The translations under genes were made by a program, and so were the position numbers. 34,974 nt of DNA from an uncultured Bacilli bacterium (GTDB lineage: Bacteria > Bacillota_I > Bacilli_A > RFN20 > CAG-449): contig CALVJO010000015.1 in NCBI GenBank assembly GCA_944332225.1, forward strand, positions 1 through 34,974, read 5' to 3'. Below, one piece after another: positions 26,823 through 33,517 of the stretch (the stretch's first letter is position 1; every line of letters starts with the position of its first letter). Under the pieces are notes generated by a model. The model was given only the letters and a program-made list of their open reading frames with translations. It had not been told where the DNA came from and did no database searches.

Positions 26823-27350
26823 ATGAATAAACAAAGAATCTTACATTTTATTGAAAAAGCACTTATTATTGTCGGCGCGTTAGTTGTCATTCTCGGCTTT
26901 GTGCTTTCTCCAATGCTTGATGAAGGAGCAGGCTATCAAGGATTCTTAACCTTATCGGTTATAGCCTCTGTAATCGGAGGTTTCTGGATTTTAATTATAT
27001 TAGGATTAGGAACTGCAGCATATTTAAGCAAAAAATGTTCTAATGTTGGTTTATGGTTAACTTTAGCTACGCATGCTACAGTTTTAACAGTTTGCCTTGC
27101 ATCATTTAACAATGAAAGTACTTCCTTATCATGCATAATTGCTTTAATAGGAACCATAATTTATTTTGTTGGCTTAATATTTAAAGGTATTAATTGCCTA
27201 TTAATTAAATCAAGTTCTCCTGATGATGATCCTCTCATTCAATCTATCATTAAATGGAAAGAATTACAGGAAAGAGGAATTATCACTCAAGAAGAATTTG
27301 AAGAAAAAAGATGCTCAATACTCAATATTAAAAAAGAAACAAAGAAATAG
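26823..27350 (+). CDS. four-helix membrane protein with C-terminal SHOCT domain
   Basis: A 175-residue membrane protein. Hydrophobic segments lie at about 9-30, 38-68, 76-98 and 101-121. The cytoplasmic tail (about 137-169) matches the SHOCT motif: I-K-W-K-E-L-Q-E-R-G-I-I-T-Q-E-E-F-E-E-K-(R)-x-x-I-L (consensus L-x-x-L-x-x-G-x-I-T-x-E-E-F-x-x-K-K). SHOCT domains are short helical hairpins found at the end of many membrane proteins, probably for oligomerisation. GGGG-type ribosome site before the ATG. It stands alone between its own promoter and terminator. Function unknown. Confidence 0.85.
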   Translation: MNKQRILHFIEKALIIVGALVVILGFVLSPMLDEGAGYQGFLTLSVIASVIGGFWILIILGLGTAAYLSKKCSNVGLWLTLATHATVLTVCLASFNNESTSLSCIIALIGTIIYFVGLIFKGINCLLIKSSSPDDDPLIQSIIKWKELQERGIITQEEFEEKRCSILNIKKETKK

Positions 27351-27365
27351 TTTATTAAATGAATT

Positions 27366-27396
27366 AAGGGTCAATGTGATTTTGACCCTTTTATTT
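27366..27396 (+). terminator. terminator of the SHOCT gene
   Basis: AAGGGTCAA (27366-27374) pairs perfectly with TTGACCCTT (27382-27390), followed by TTTATTT. Confidence 0.88.
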
Positions 27397-27546
27397 AACT
27401 CAATAATAATGCTAGTTTTGGATTAATCATCTTTTACATTTCAAAATATAATTAAGGTGTAATTATTTAAGCCGAAATCACTATTATTATTTCTTATTGG
27501 AAGTATACTAAATTTTAATTTAAGAAAGATAACTATAATTTCAATT

Positions 27547-28023
27547 CTATCTATAAAGTACAACAATTTTAGGATCTGACAAATCTTGTTCTCTAACAAA
27601 GCATTCTGCGTAATCTCCAACTTGATATGAAGTAAAATATTTAGAGAATATTCTAGATACAAATCTAATTCTAACTTTTTTATTTAAATTATCTGTTTCG
27701 ATTTTTCCATACATTACACTACCTATGGATCTTTCTAGGATTTTAACATGAATCAATTTTCCTTTTGAATTAATAAATGGCAAAAATCTATATAGATATA
27801 TAATCAAAGAAGCAATAAAGCAAATAGCAAACAATACATCTATCAATATTAAAACACTAAATATTTCATTAACTGCTTCTTGATTAGCATTTGTGGAATC
27901 AAAAGACTTTAAATAAAATATCAAGCATAAAAAGCAAATAAATGTTATTAGTTGAATTGCTAAGGAAATAATCATCCAATAAAAACCGTACATTCTTTTA
28001 ATGTTGAATTTTTCCATATTCAT
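27547..28023 (-). CDS. small membrane protein with two helices and beta-rich tail
   Basis: A 158-residue protein. Two membrane helices (about 13-39 and 54-77) are followed by an 80-residue soluble part with alternating charged and hydrophobic residues, ending I-V-V-L-Y-R. The layout recalls DUF3592-type proteins, in which membrane helices flank a small beta domain, but I cannot confirm the family. AGGAGG lies eight bases before ATG 28023. It has a near-consensus promoter and an inverted repeat at the start site, so it is probably a regulated single gene. It opens the accessory region. Confidence 0.72.
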   Translation of the reverse strand: MNMEKFNIKRMYGFYWMIISLAIQLITFICFLCLIFYLKSFDSTNANQEAVNEIFSVLILIDVLFAICFIASLIIYLYRFLPFINSKGKLIHVKILERSIGSVMYGKIETDNLNKKVRIRFVSRIFSKYFTSYQVGDYAECFVREQDLSDPKIVVLYR

Positions 28024-28044
28024 TCAAAAAACCTCCTATGTCTT

Positions 28045-28062
28045 GGTTAGTCGCGGCTAACT
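28045..28062. promoter_or_regulatory. inverted repeat over the start site, candidate operator
   Basis: GGTTAG-TCGCGG-CTAACT contains perfect GTTAG/CTAAC arms around a GC-rich centre, in an otherwise AT-rich region. It lies just downstream of the -10 box of the 28023 gene, where a repressor would block transcription. No regulator gene is adjacent. Confidence 0.5.
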
Positions 28063-28064
28063 AA

Positions 28065-28092
28065 AATATACTACTTCCTTTTTATATGTCAA
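28065..28092 (-). promoter_or_regulatory. strong promoter of the 28023 gene
   Basis: On the - strand, perfect TTGACA (28087-28092) and TATATT (28065-28070) are separated by 16 bases. Confidence 0.8.
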
Positions 28093-28097
28093 TAATT

Positions 28098-28165
28098 TTA
28101 ATCAAGCGATTTCTTAAGTGTATTTATGCTTGCTTCAATCTGTGTCGTAGCTACATTGTCGGTGC
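28098..28165 (-). pseudogene. C-terminal remnant of an LLH-type phage holin
   Basis: On the - strand the frame ending at TAA 28098-28100 reads T-T-Q-I-E-A-S-I-N-T-L-K-K-S-L-D, the end of an LLH-family holin. Only about 22 codons remain; an in-frame stop lies upstream. The same segment closes the two longer remnants at 28933 and 34340. This is a third copy reduced to its tail. Confidence 0.65.
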
Positions 28166-28210
28166 CTCATAAGACTATAGTGACGAGGATATTGAAAAAT
28201 AAACTATTTT

Positions 28211-28876
28211 TTACTTTTCGTGGTAACCTCCTTTTATTAATGTTTCTATTCCTCTTGAAATAAATTCTTTACTAAATGGGTAAGGATTAACATCTTTATT
28301 CAATTTTAATATCTCATCATAGCTTTTTAGAAGCTTTACATTTGTTTCTTTTTCTACAAACATCGAATTTGAGTATTCATAAATAGAATCAGTATAAGAA
28401 AATAAATCGCAAGAAATTCTTTGATATAAATCATCTGCTCTTTTTTTGATATAGTCCACATAAATCCCTGACTGAGATATTTTCATTTGTCCATTATCTG
28501 ATATATGAAATATACAAGATAATTCATAAAAAGATGTTAGTTGAAAAACAAAATCGTTTCGAATATAAAATAAAAGACTAACATCATTATTGACATGTTT
28601 AACAAGAACCAATTTATTTTTTGAAAATATATATTCGATATAAACTGTAGATTTTGGTTTCTTAGTAGAAAGGCAACTTGAAGGAACAAAAATATTTGTG
28701 CAGAAGTCAATTAAATAGTTAAAGTGCCCAAGACCATAATAATCTTTCTTGTTCGAAGTCTTAGTAAATAAAGATAATGAAAATTTTTGTTTGTTTATTT
28801 CATCACCAAAATCAATAGAAGAAAACTTCCTCCAAATAGAAATTCCTTCCATTTGCAATTTTAAATATTCATCCAT
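28211..28876 (-). CDS. hypothetical protein, 221 residues
   Basis: A soluble-looking protein without signal peptide or membrane helix. It is rich in Phe, Tyr, Ser and Lys. The sequence alternates beta-like stretches (for example V-Y-I-E-Y-I-F and L-V-L-V-K-H-V) and ends in a helical part near 140-215. I recognise no motif. GGTGAG lies a few bases before the ATG, a modest ribosome site. It lies between two holin remnants in the accessory region, so a phage or island origin is likely. Function unknown. Confidence 0.6.
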   Translation of the reverse strand: MDEYLKLQMEGISIWRKFSSIDFGDEINKQKFSLSLFTKTSNKKDYYGLGHFNYLIDFCTNIFVPSSCLSTKKPKSTVYIEYIFSKNKLVLVKHVNNDVSLLFYIRNDFVFQLTSFYELSCIFHISDNGQMKISQSGIYVDYIKKRADDLYQRISCDLFSYTDSIYEYSNSMFVEKETNVKLLKSYDEILKLNKDVNPYPFSKEFISRGIETLIKGGYHEK

Positions 28877-28932
28877 TTAACTCACCAATGTAATTATATG
28901 GCATTACCTCATTCAATACAAAGCCTTTCAAT

Positions 28933-29386
28933 TTATGCCTTGTTTGATGTGTTTTTAAGTGTATTTATACTTGCCTCAATCTGAGTGGTAATCCAAGTAT
29001 CAACGTCACCAAAGTTGGTTTTAATGTAGTTCTTGATATCTTCGCTTAATTGAGAAATAACGATATATTTAGCTTTATTAAGAGCGATTAATTGACTTCT
29101 TTTTCAATGTTTCCTTCTTTCTTTAAGGCTTCAACATAGGTTTAAAAGACACATTTAACTGCATCAAAAACAATTGTGGTTGCTTCAGTTAAGTATTTTT
29201 CCGTTTTCTCATTATCAATCTTGCCAGAAATCCATTTGATAAGTTTAGATCCTAGTAATGTGATAAGTGAAATTACTATTGCTGCTACTGCTAATCAGAT
29301 ATTTTCTTTTTATTTCAGTTGGAAGAACATATTTAATAGAGCGCTCTTTAACAATTTCTAATTTTTCTTTTAAAGTTTTTTTTCAT
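28933..29386 (-). pseudogene. decayed LLH-family phage holin, copy 1
   Basis: Read on the - strand, the body encodes an LLH-type holin. It has a hydrophobic segment starting L-A-V-A-A-I-V-I-S-L-I, then L-T-E-A-T-T-I-V, T-Y-V-E-A-L-K-K-E-G-N-I-E, and W-I-T-T-Q-I-E-A-S-I-N-T-L-K before TAA at 28933. The frame is broken: TAA replaces a codon just before T-Y-V-E, one base is missing after E-K-E, and the first 30 codons after ATG 29386 are in another frame from the hydrophobic segment. Family members form phage membrane pores. No other phage gene is adjacent. Confidence 0.8.
28954..29386 (-). repeat. long direct repeat, copy 1 (partner 34394-34825)
   Basis: About 430 bases nearly identical to 34394-34825 in the same orientation, with scattered substitutions and a few one-base indels. 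The two copies enclose about 5 kb of accessory genes and could recombine to delete them. Confidence 0.88.
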
Positions 29387-29437
29387 AAAAAAATCCCCAC
29401 TATAATTTTACCAATTTCAGGGAAAAATTTCGTGGGA
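29387..29437 (-). terminator. weak terminator after the AlbA_2 fragment
   Basis: On the - strand CCCAC and GTGGG are followed by GATTTTTTT. The stem has five pairs and the loop is long (31 bases), so it may not be efficient. Confidence 0.35.
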
Positions 29438-29468
29438 ATATCATCTCATATGTCTTTGTGCTATCACT

Positions 29469-29651
29469 TTAATACAAAACGATACCCCAAACGAAATAAG
29501 CAAATTCTTTTCCTACCAACACTGCAGCATTTGAAAGCGCAGAAACATATTCACCAAGTGCAATTGGTTCAAACCAATTTTCTTTAAATTCAAACCATTC
29601 TCTTTCTTTTGAAAATTGTAATAATTCAGACAATAACTCTTTAATATTCAT
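29469..29651 (-). pseudogene. truncated AlbA_2/Schlafen-type DNA-binding domain
   Basis: About 60 residues from ATG 29651 match the beginning of the AlbA_2 domain: S-K-E-R-E-W-F-E-F-K-E-N, then G-E-Y-V-S-A-L-S-N-A-A, then G-K-E-F-A-Y-F-V-W-G-I. Intact proteins of this type continue for 300 or more residues, often with an AAA_4 or winged-helix part. Here the reading frame ends right after W-G-I. The longer frame begins with TTG at 29663, but that part lies in an inverted repeat. A remnant of a regulatory or defence-type protein, or a captured domain. Confidence 0.7.
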
Positions 29652-29706
29652 ATTTATTACCAACTTTTATTACCAATGTAATTTTATTAAATAGTTGGTA
29701 ATAAAT
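29652..29706. repeat. 14-bp inverted repeat plus direct repeat upstream of the AlbA_2 fragment
   Basis: ATTTATTACCAACT (29652-29665) and AGTTGGTAATAAAT (29693-29706) are perfect inverted repeats with a 27-base spacer. A further TTATTACCAA at 29667-29676 repeats the left arm directly. It sits exactly over the expected leader and ribosome site, so it may be an operator bound by the truncated protein's ancestor. Confidence 0.6.
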
Positions 29707-29827
29707 CAAATTGAACTTGTACAAACATTATTTTTCATAACGCAGGTATCATTTTTCTAGTAGAACTAAAATCCTAAAAATCATAAGTTCGAGCCAATTT
29801 TTCTCTACTAGCAAAACGCCAAAAATT

Positions 29828-29850
29828 AAAAAATGCCCGATTTCTCGAGC
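29828..29850 (-). terminator. terminator of the HEPN-motif gene transcript
   Basis: On the - strand GCTCGA-GAAA-TCGGGC forms a six-pair stem (one G-T pair) with a stable GAAA loop, followed by A and six T. It lies downstream of the gene at 30007. Confidence 0.75.
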
Positions 29851-29877
29851 AAATATCTTTCATTTTGAGACCATTGC

Positions 29878-29931
29878 TTTGTATCAAAATGGTTATTTCT
29901 TGCCTTTTTATAACTAACATTTTGATACAAA
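29878..29931. repeat. long near-perfect inverted repeat
   Basis: TTTGTATCAAAATGGTTA (29878-29895) and TAACATTTTGATACAAA (29915-29931) are inverted copies differing by one base, with a spacer of about 19. It has no good T-run, so it is not a standard terminator. It could be a small non-autonomous element end pair, an operator or an mRNA-stabilising 3' hairpin of the 30007 gene. Confidence 0.6.
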
Positions 29932-30006
29932 ATGAATACTCCCCTGCAAAATTTGAATACTCTATCTAAAGCAATTGAAGAAATCAAATTTTCTGTAGAA
30001 TATATT

Positions 30007-30603
30007 TTATTTCATTATACATTCTGCTATGTCTACTAATGTTTTTATTTTAATAGTTCCTCTTCCTCTAATAACCAAACTTTCGCAATCCTCTAGAATC
30101 AAATAGTAAAACTTACCAATTTTACGGATTTCAAAATTTCCGTGACATAAACAATTTCTAACAAAATCAAAGAGTGCTGGAATTCTTGATCCGTTTCCAT
30201 ATGATTTTTTTATGCAAATGCGCTCTAATGTAATTTCTTCATTTGATGGAAACTTCCTATTTTTAAACCAGATAGACATCTTGTTTTCATTATCTTTTGG
30301 TTCTAAAAAACAGAACCTCCCACAGTCATCAAAATTATAAATTTGATTAATTTCTTTTTTTAATCCTGGATTAGTAAAATCAATTTGTCTTTTCTCTTTA
30401 ATTAGATAAGATTTCCTTGTTTTCAAAGGAAGATTTACTGGAGTAATTACATAATATAAATAAAGTTTTCCTATAATTTCCTGTGAGATGTTTATTTTCT
30501 CATTTTCAACTAGAATTGAATTAGAAATGTCTCCATCCATCAGAGGTATATCATTATATTTATCTGAACCATTATTTTTTTTATTTTCCTTCTTTTTTGC
30601 CAT
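30007..30603 (-). CDS. HEPN-motif protein 1
   Basis: A 198-residue soluble protein. The N-terminal 20 residues are a Lys/Asn-rich, disordered-looking stretch. The middle is beta-rich. Near residue 140-160 is F-V-R-N-C-L-C-H-G-N-F, in which R149 and H154 fit the R-x4-H active-site motif of HEPN ribonucleases, with the frequently seen R-N...H-G form. The C-terminus has G-K-F-Y-Y-L-I-L-E-D and R-G-R-G-T. HEPN proteins are often RNase toxins or defence effectors, but many have lost activity. A motif match alone does not prove this. GGAGG precedes the ATG. It is the last gene of a - strand run that includes a second HEPN-motif protein. Confidence 0.6.
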   Translation of the reverse strand: MAKKKENKKNNGSDKYNDIPLMDGDISNSILVENEKINISQEIIGKLYLYYVITPVNLPLKTRKSYLIKEKRQIDFTNPGLKKEINQIYNFDDCGRFCFLEPKDNENKMSIWFKNRKFPSNEEITLERICIKKSYGNGSRIPALFDFVRNCLCHGNFEIRKIGKFYYLILEDCESLVIRGRGTIKIKTLVDIAECIMK

Positions 30604-30763
30604 AATAAAACCTCCAAAAACCTCTTTTTATTCATGTGAAAAAATTATATCCGTTTAATCGCCTTGAATCAATTGTCATACATAGGTATTTAAATACAAA
30701 ACACATGATAATTGTATTGTTTTGGAACATATGTATCTATTTTTGCTAGCCTATCCATATTAA
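30604..30763 (-). other. intergenic stretch between HEPN 1 and the UDG-like pseudogene
   Basis: About 160 AT-rich bases. Apart from the HEPN 1 ribosome site at its low end I see no distinct promoter or terminator. Confidence 0.4.
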
Positions 30764-31326
30764 TTAGTCTTTAGACTTCAATTGTGATATAAGATCATCT
30801 GCAATTCTTTTAATTTTTTCTTTTTTGTCATCACTAGAAATAGTGTTTAGGCCTTTAGTTCAGAGATGACACATTGCTTTTAAATGTGAAATATTAGCTG
30901 TTTTAAGCGCCAATTCGACGTCAGCTCCAAATGCAATAACATAGCTTTTGCCATTAAGTTCTTTTTCAACCTATTTATATTTTTATCGGATTTTATATCT
31001 ACAACATAAGGTGTTGTTCTTTTATCAGATAATCCCTTATATCCTTTATAATAAACATGATTACTTGAATTATTAATGTGATAGTCTTCTTTTTTATCAG
31101 ATAAAAATATATCAGATCTACATTTTTTTAATTCTTTTAATAAAAAGTTCAAGTTTTTTCCTGTGATCCCGGATACTAAAGTGTTGTTTTTTAACTCCAC
31201 CTGACCAGGGCAAGAAAAGACAAGCCCAATGTTAATTTTACTATTAATTTCAGCATTTACACATTTTCTTGTGTTTATATCTTTGAGAATTTCATTTTTA
31301 TTTCTTCGTTTTTTCTTATTAAGCAT
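30764..31326 (-). pseudogene. frameshifted uracil-DNA-glycosylase-superfamily gene
   Basis: The first frame reads G-L-V-F-S-C-P-G-Q-V-E and G-I-T-G-K-N-L-N-F-L-L-K-E-L, the N-terminal signature of uracil-DNA-glycosylase-like proteins. After R-L the sequence slips: the next frame continues K-E-L-N-G-K-S-Y-V-I-A-F-G-A-D-V-E and later H-L, stop, T-K-G-L-N, where family members usually have H-x-S-x-x-G-L-N. One lost base near 30968 and a TCA-to-TGA change would explain both. The original protein of about 185 residues ended at TAA 30764-30766. Without repair the first frame gives 148 residues with a scrambled tail. It begins eight bases after the HEPN 2 gene, so it was part of that operon. Confidence 0.75.
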
Positions 31327-31334
31327 ATATATTT

Positions 31335-31805
31335 CTAGTGAATTAGCTTTACTTCCTTTTTCATCATACTAAATATCTTGCAAAGAACGTTATTTACTTC
31401 ATTCATTCTATATACCAACTCTTGCAAACGAGGAATATATTGCTTTGGATTATTTTGAAATTCTTTACTGAATAAATCATCTTTAAAAATATGATGAATG
31501 AAGTAGTTTCTTTCTTCTCGTACATGGTCTATTTCATTAATAAAATCTTTCGTAAAGATATTTTTTTCTTCAATAAAACCTTGAAGTTTCCCTAATTCTT
31601 TCTTAGTTAATTTTTCATACCATTCATTTGTTTTTTTCATCAAATCGTTATAATCAATAAGATTCATTGAATCTATCTCATCAAATGTAGATAAAATCTC
31701 ATTTAAACCAAGAATATTTGCAAGATTATATTCAATCATTTGTGAAAGATTAACTATAAATCCAATACTCCCCCACACCTTTTTATAATAATGTTTTTTT
31801 AACAT
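31335..31805 (-). CDS. HEPN-motif protein 2
   Basis: A 156-residue, mainly helical soluble protein. It has helix-forming stretches throughout and the motif R-E-E-R99-N-Y-F-I-H104-H, which fits the R-x4-H signature of HEPN domains and their all-helical fold. The overall layout (helix pair, long charged loop, R-N-x-x-x-H helix, final amphipathic helix) resembles small HEPN proteins found in defence islands. Activity is not shown. GAGGG precedes the ATG. It follows the transglutaminase-like gene by 11 bases and precedes the UDG-like gene by eight, so the three look co-transcribed. Confidence 0.6.
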   Translation of the reverse strand: MLKKHYYKKVWGSIGFIVNLSQMIEYNLANILGLNEILSTFDEIDSMNLIDYNDLMKKTNEWYEKLTKKELGKLQGFIEEKNIFTKDFINEIDHVREERNYFIHHIFKDDLFSKEFQNNPKQYIPRLQELVYRMNEVNNVLCKIFSMMKKEVKLIH

Positions 31806-31816
31806 AAAATACCCTC

Positions 31817-32332
31817 TTATTTTGCAATTAAAACAAATCTTTCATTCGATAAATTTTGTTCTAACCACTTTCTGCTCAAATACACCTTACAATTCTTAGC
31901 GAGATCAATTGTTAAGTTAATCAAATTTATCTCTGGACTACCTTTCAAGTAATCATATAAATTATTTTCATATGCAAACTCTGCTTGTGCGTCTAACCCT
32001 AAAAATTTAATACCATATGACATCTCCACTTCTAACCCTGTACTAATATCGATAGACCCATAAACAGGGCCCTTTGCCATACTATGTATAAATGGCATAG
32101 ATATTGCAATATCATAAATTTTTCCATCAATTAATAGCCAAGAATGGTCAAAAGGTTCATATTGTTTTTGTTTGCATTCACCAATACATGGAGTTGAATT
32201 AATACCAACTTTTTTTGCAAAAGCAAACATTATCGCAGTTGTTGCATGACATGCGCCATACCAATTTTTTTTCTTCATAAACTTATATAGCTCATCACAA
32301 AAGCTTTGAAATAATTTAATTTTTTCACTCAT
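31817..32332 (-). CDS. transglutaminase/papain-like candidate cysteine enzyme
   Basis: A 171-residue soluble protein. W-Y-G-A-C28-H begins a helix, F-D-H63-S-W-L-L-I-D-G opens a strand, and K-I-Y-D74-I-A follows. A cysteine at a helix start, then His and Asp on neighbouring strands with the H-x-W...D-G-x-x-x-D pattern is typical of transglutaminase-like cysteine proteases. The family could also include amidases or inactive binders. No signal peptide, so the target would be cytoplasmic. The sequence C-H-A-T-T-A-I-M-F-A is compatible with the catalytic helix. A modest GGAG-like site precedes the ATG. It lies between the RNase III gene (47 bases upstream) and HEPN 2 (11 bases downstream). Confidence 0.55.
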   Translation of the reverse strand: MSEKIKLFQSFCDELYKFMKKKNWYGACHATTAIMFAFAKKVGINSTPCIGECKQKQYEPFDHSWLLIDGKIYDIAISMPFIHSMAKGPVYGSIDISTGLEVEMSYGIKFLGLDAQAEFAYENNLYDYLKGSPEINLINLTIDLAKNCKVYLSRKWLEQNLSNERFVLIAK

Positions 32333-32379
32333 CAGTACTCCCCTTTTTTAAAATTTTTTTAAGCAATATGAATTAACTT

Positions 32380-33219
32380 CTATTCATTATCTTTAGAAAA
32401 TTCATCGTTTAGACCAAAATAATCACATAAAACTAAGTATGCAGCATATCTTTTTGCCTCTTTTTTTGATGTAGCATAAGCCGTTTGTTGGATACCCCAG
32501 TTTCTAATATAACAAGTACATTCCCACATATAGCTTCCATCATTCATTTCAACTTGACCATCAGATGTATAGTATTCAGGAATAGAACATCTTCCGTGTT
32601 CAGCCATTTCCTTTAATGTGGTGATTGCATTCTCTTCTTGAAACTTTGCAGGTCTTTCTTCTTCAGTGTCAACATCTTCGAGAAAATCATCAATTTTAAG
32701 CATGAACTCTACTGAGTTTTGAAGGTCATCTTGATTCCAATCGCAATCAATTGCAATGGCACCTAATATAGCCTCAAATAGATCAGCCTTAACCTTTTCT
32801 TGATTTACAACATTATTATCTAAGTCGCTATCTCCTAGATACATATATTTTGCAAATCCAAACTTATCAATTCTTTTTGCGAGTGTTTTGTTATTAACAA
32901 TTTCTTTTCTTAATTCAGTGAAGTCACCTTCATTTTTATGGGCGATAATGCAATATTCATTGTTATCTTCATCTTCATCGTAATATTCTGATTGAGATTT
33001 CATAAATCCAAATCTATCAGCAATGACTTTTGTTACATACATATCAAGTACTTTATCGCCTAAAAATTCCAAGACTTCATTGTTTTCACCACCATACTGA
33101 GCTGAATAAGAACTTCTTGTAAAGGCTTGAAGAAGTAAATCAATATTATTAAACCAATAACTTATTTTTCTTTGTACTTCTTCCAAATTTGAATCTTCGT
33201 TTAAATTTACCATTTTCAT
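32380..33219 (-). CDS. accessory RNase III with divergent dsRNA-binding tail
   Basis: A 279-residue double-strand-specific ribonuclease. The signature N-E-V-L-E-F-L-G-D-K-V-L supplies E48, E51 and D55, and K-A-D-L-F-E-A-I-L-G-A supplies D146 and E149, so all metal-binding residues of the family are present. Between them is an insert rich in Asp, Glu and Tyr (about 75-105) not typical of housekeeping RNase III. The C-terminal 75 residues fit a dsRNA-binding domain, ending T-S-K-K-E-A-K-R-Y-A-A-Y-L-V-L. AGGAGG lies before ATG 33219. The gene is not next to the usual smc/ftsY or acpP neighbours and sits in an island behind a structured leader, so I regard it as an accessory paralogue. It could process its own leader, as RNase III does in E. 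coli. Confidence 0.88.
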   Translation of the reverse strand: MKMVNLNEDSNLEEVQRKISYWFNNIDLLLQAFTRSSYSAQYGGENNEVLEFLGDKVLDMYVTKVIADRFGFMKSQSEYYDEDEDNNEYCIIAHKNEGDFTELRKEIVNNKTLAKRIDKFGFAKYMYLGDSDLDNNVVNQEKVKADLFEAILGAIAIDCDWNQDDLQNSVEFMLKIDDFLEDVDTEEERPAKFQEENAITTLKEMAEHGRCSIPEYYTSDGQVEMNDGSYMWECTCYIRNWGIQQTAYATSKKEAKRYAAYLVLCDYFGLNDEFSKDNE

Positions 33220-33237
33220 TATTATTTCCTCCTAACT

Positions 33238-33446
33238 TTGTCCTAAGGAAATAAAAAAGACTTATTACCGATAAGAATACACTCCACCCATAGCGTAGAT
33301 AGAGTATCCCGTAGTTTTAAGTCTTAATTTAATCAAAATAATTTTTGTAAGTTTACCTATCTAAATCATCCCACTCGCATAAGATGATTTAAATAAATCC
33401 CGTTACTCAAGTACTTTGAGGAAACTAATCCTTCCCTATCGGACAA
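33238..33446 (-). ncRNA. structured leader RNA of the RNase III gene
   Basis: On the - strand, TTGTCC at the transcript start (33441-33446) pairs with GGACAA (33238-33243), and AAGGA (33429-33433) pairs with TCCTT (33245-33249), closing the whole leader. Inside are stems CTCAA/TTGAG (33406-33420), TAAATCATC/GATGATTTA (33362-33391, nine perfect pairs) and AAGACTTA/TAAGTCTT (33257-33325). The last is followed by TTTTTT, so it is a terminator-like attenuator; a smaller stem CTTAT/ATAAG (33261-33275) competes with it. ACGGGAT occurs twice in loops. No known riboswitch class is recognised. It could sense a ligand, be cleaved by the encoded RNase III, or be released as a free RNA. Confidence 0.65.
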
Positions 33447-33450
33447 TAAG

Positions 33451-33479
33451 ATTATATCATCCATTATATGGTTTGTCTA
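33451..33479 (-). promoter_or_regulatory. promoter of the RNase III leader
   Basis: On the - strand TAGACA (33474-33479) and a perfect TATAAT (33451-33456) are 17 bases apart. The expected start near 33444 falls at the first paired bases of the leader. Confidence 0.8.
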
Positions 33480-33485
33480 CACTCT

Positions 33486-33517
33486 AAAAAAACCAGCCAA
33501 TAAAAGCTGGAATTTTT
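33486..33517 (-). terminator. terminator on the - strand upstream of the RNase III promoter
   Basis: On the - strand CCAGC and GCTGG form a five-pair stem followed by seven T. No annotated - strand gene lies directly upstream, so it may end a short transcript starting within 33520-33700. Confidence 0.6.

Larger units (their letters stand above)
29707..30006 (-). other. gene-free stretch of about 300 bases with terminator and hairpin
   Basis: No coding region. It holds a short inverted repeat (CTAGTAGA near 29758 and TCTACTAG near 29803), the terminator at 29828-29850 and the long hairpin at 29878-29931. Confidence 0.6.

Noticed and set aside
27441-27662. A 73-codon - strand frame overlapping the end of the 28023 gene
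   Set aside because: It lies in another frame over the 3' part of a better-supported gene and has no ribosome site.
29176-29587. Two + strand open frames across the holin remnant and its upstream region
   Set aside because: They are antisense to the decayed holin and the AlbA_2 fragment and encode no recognisable protein.
29652-29931. Insertion sequence between the inverted repeats at 29652 and 29878
   Set aside because: The two inverted repeats are each self-contained and different from one another, and no transposase lies between or next to them.
33238-33446. T-box or known metabolite riboswitch as explanation of the RNase III leader
   Set aside because: The GGGUGG segment lacks the rest of a T-box sequence, and no aminoacyl-tRNA or amino-acid gene follows. 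No SAM, TPP, FMN or lysine consensus is seen.
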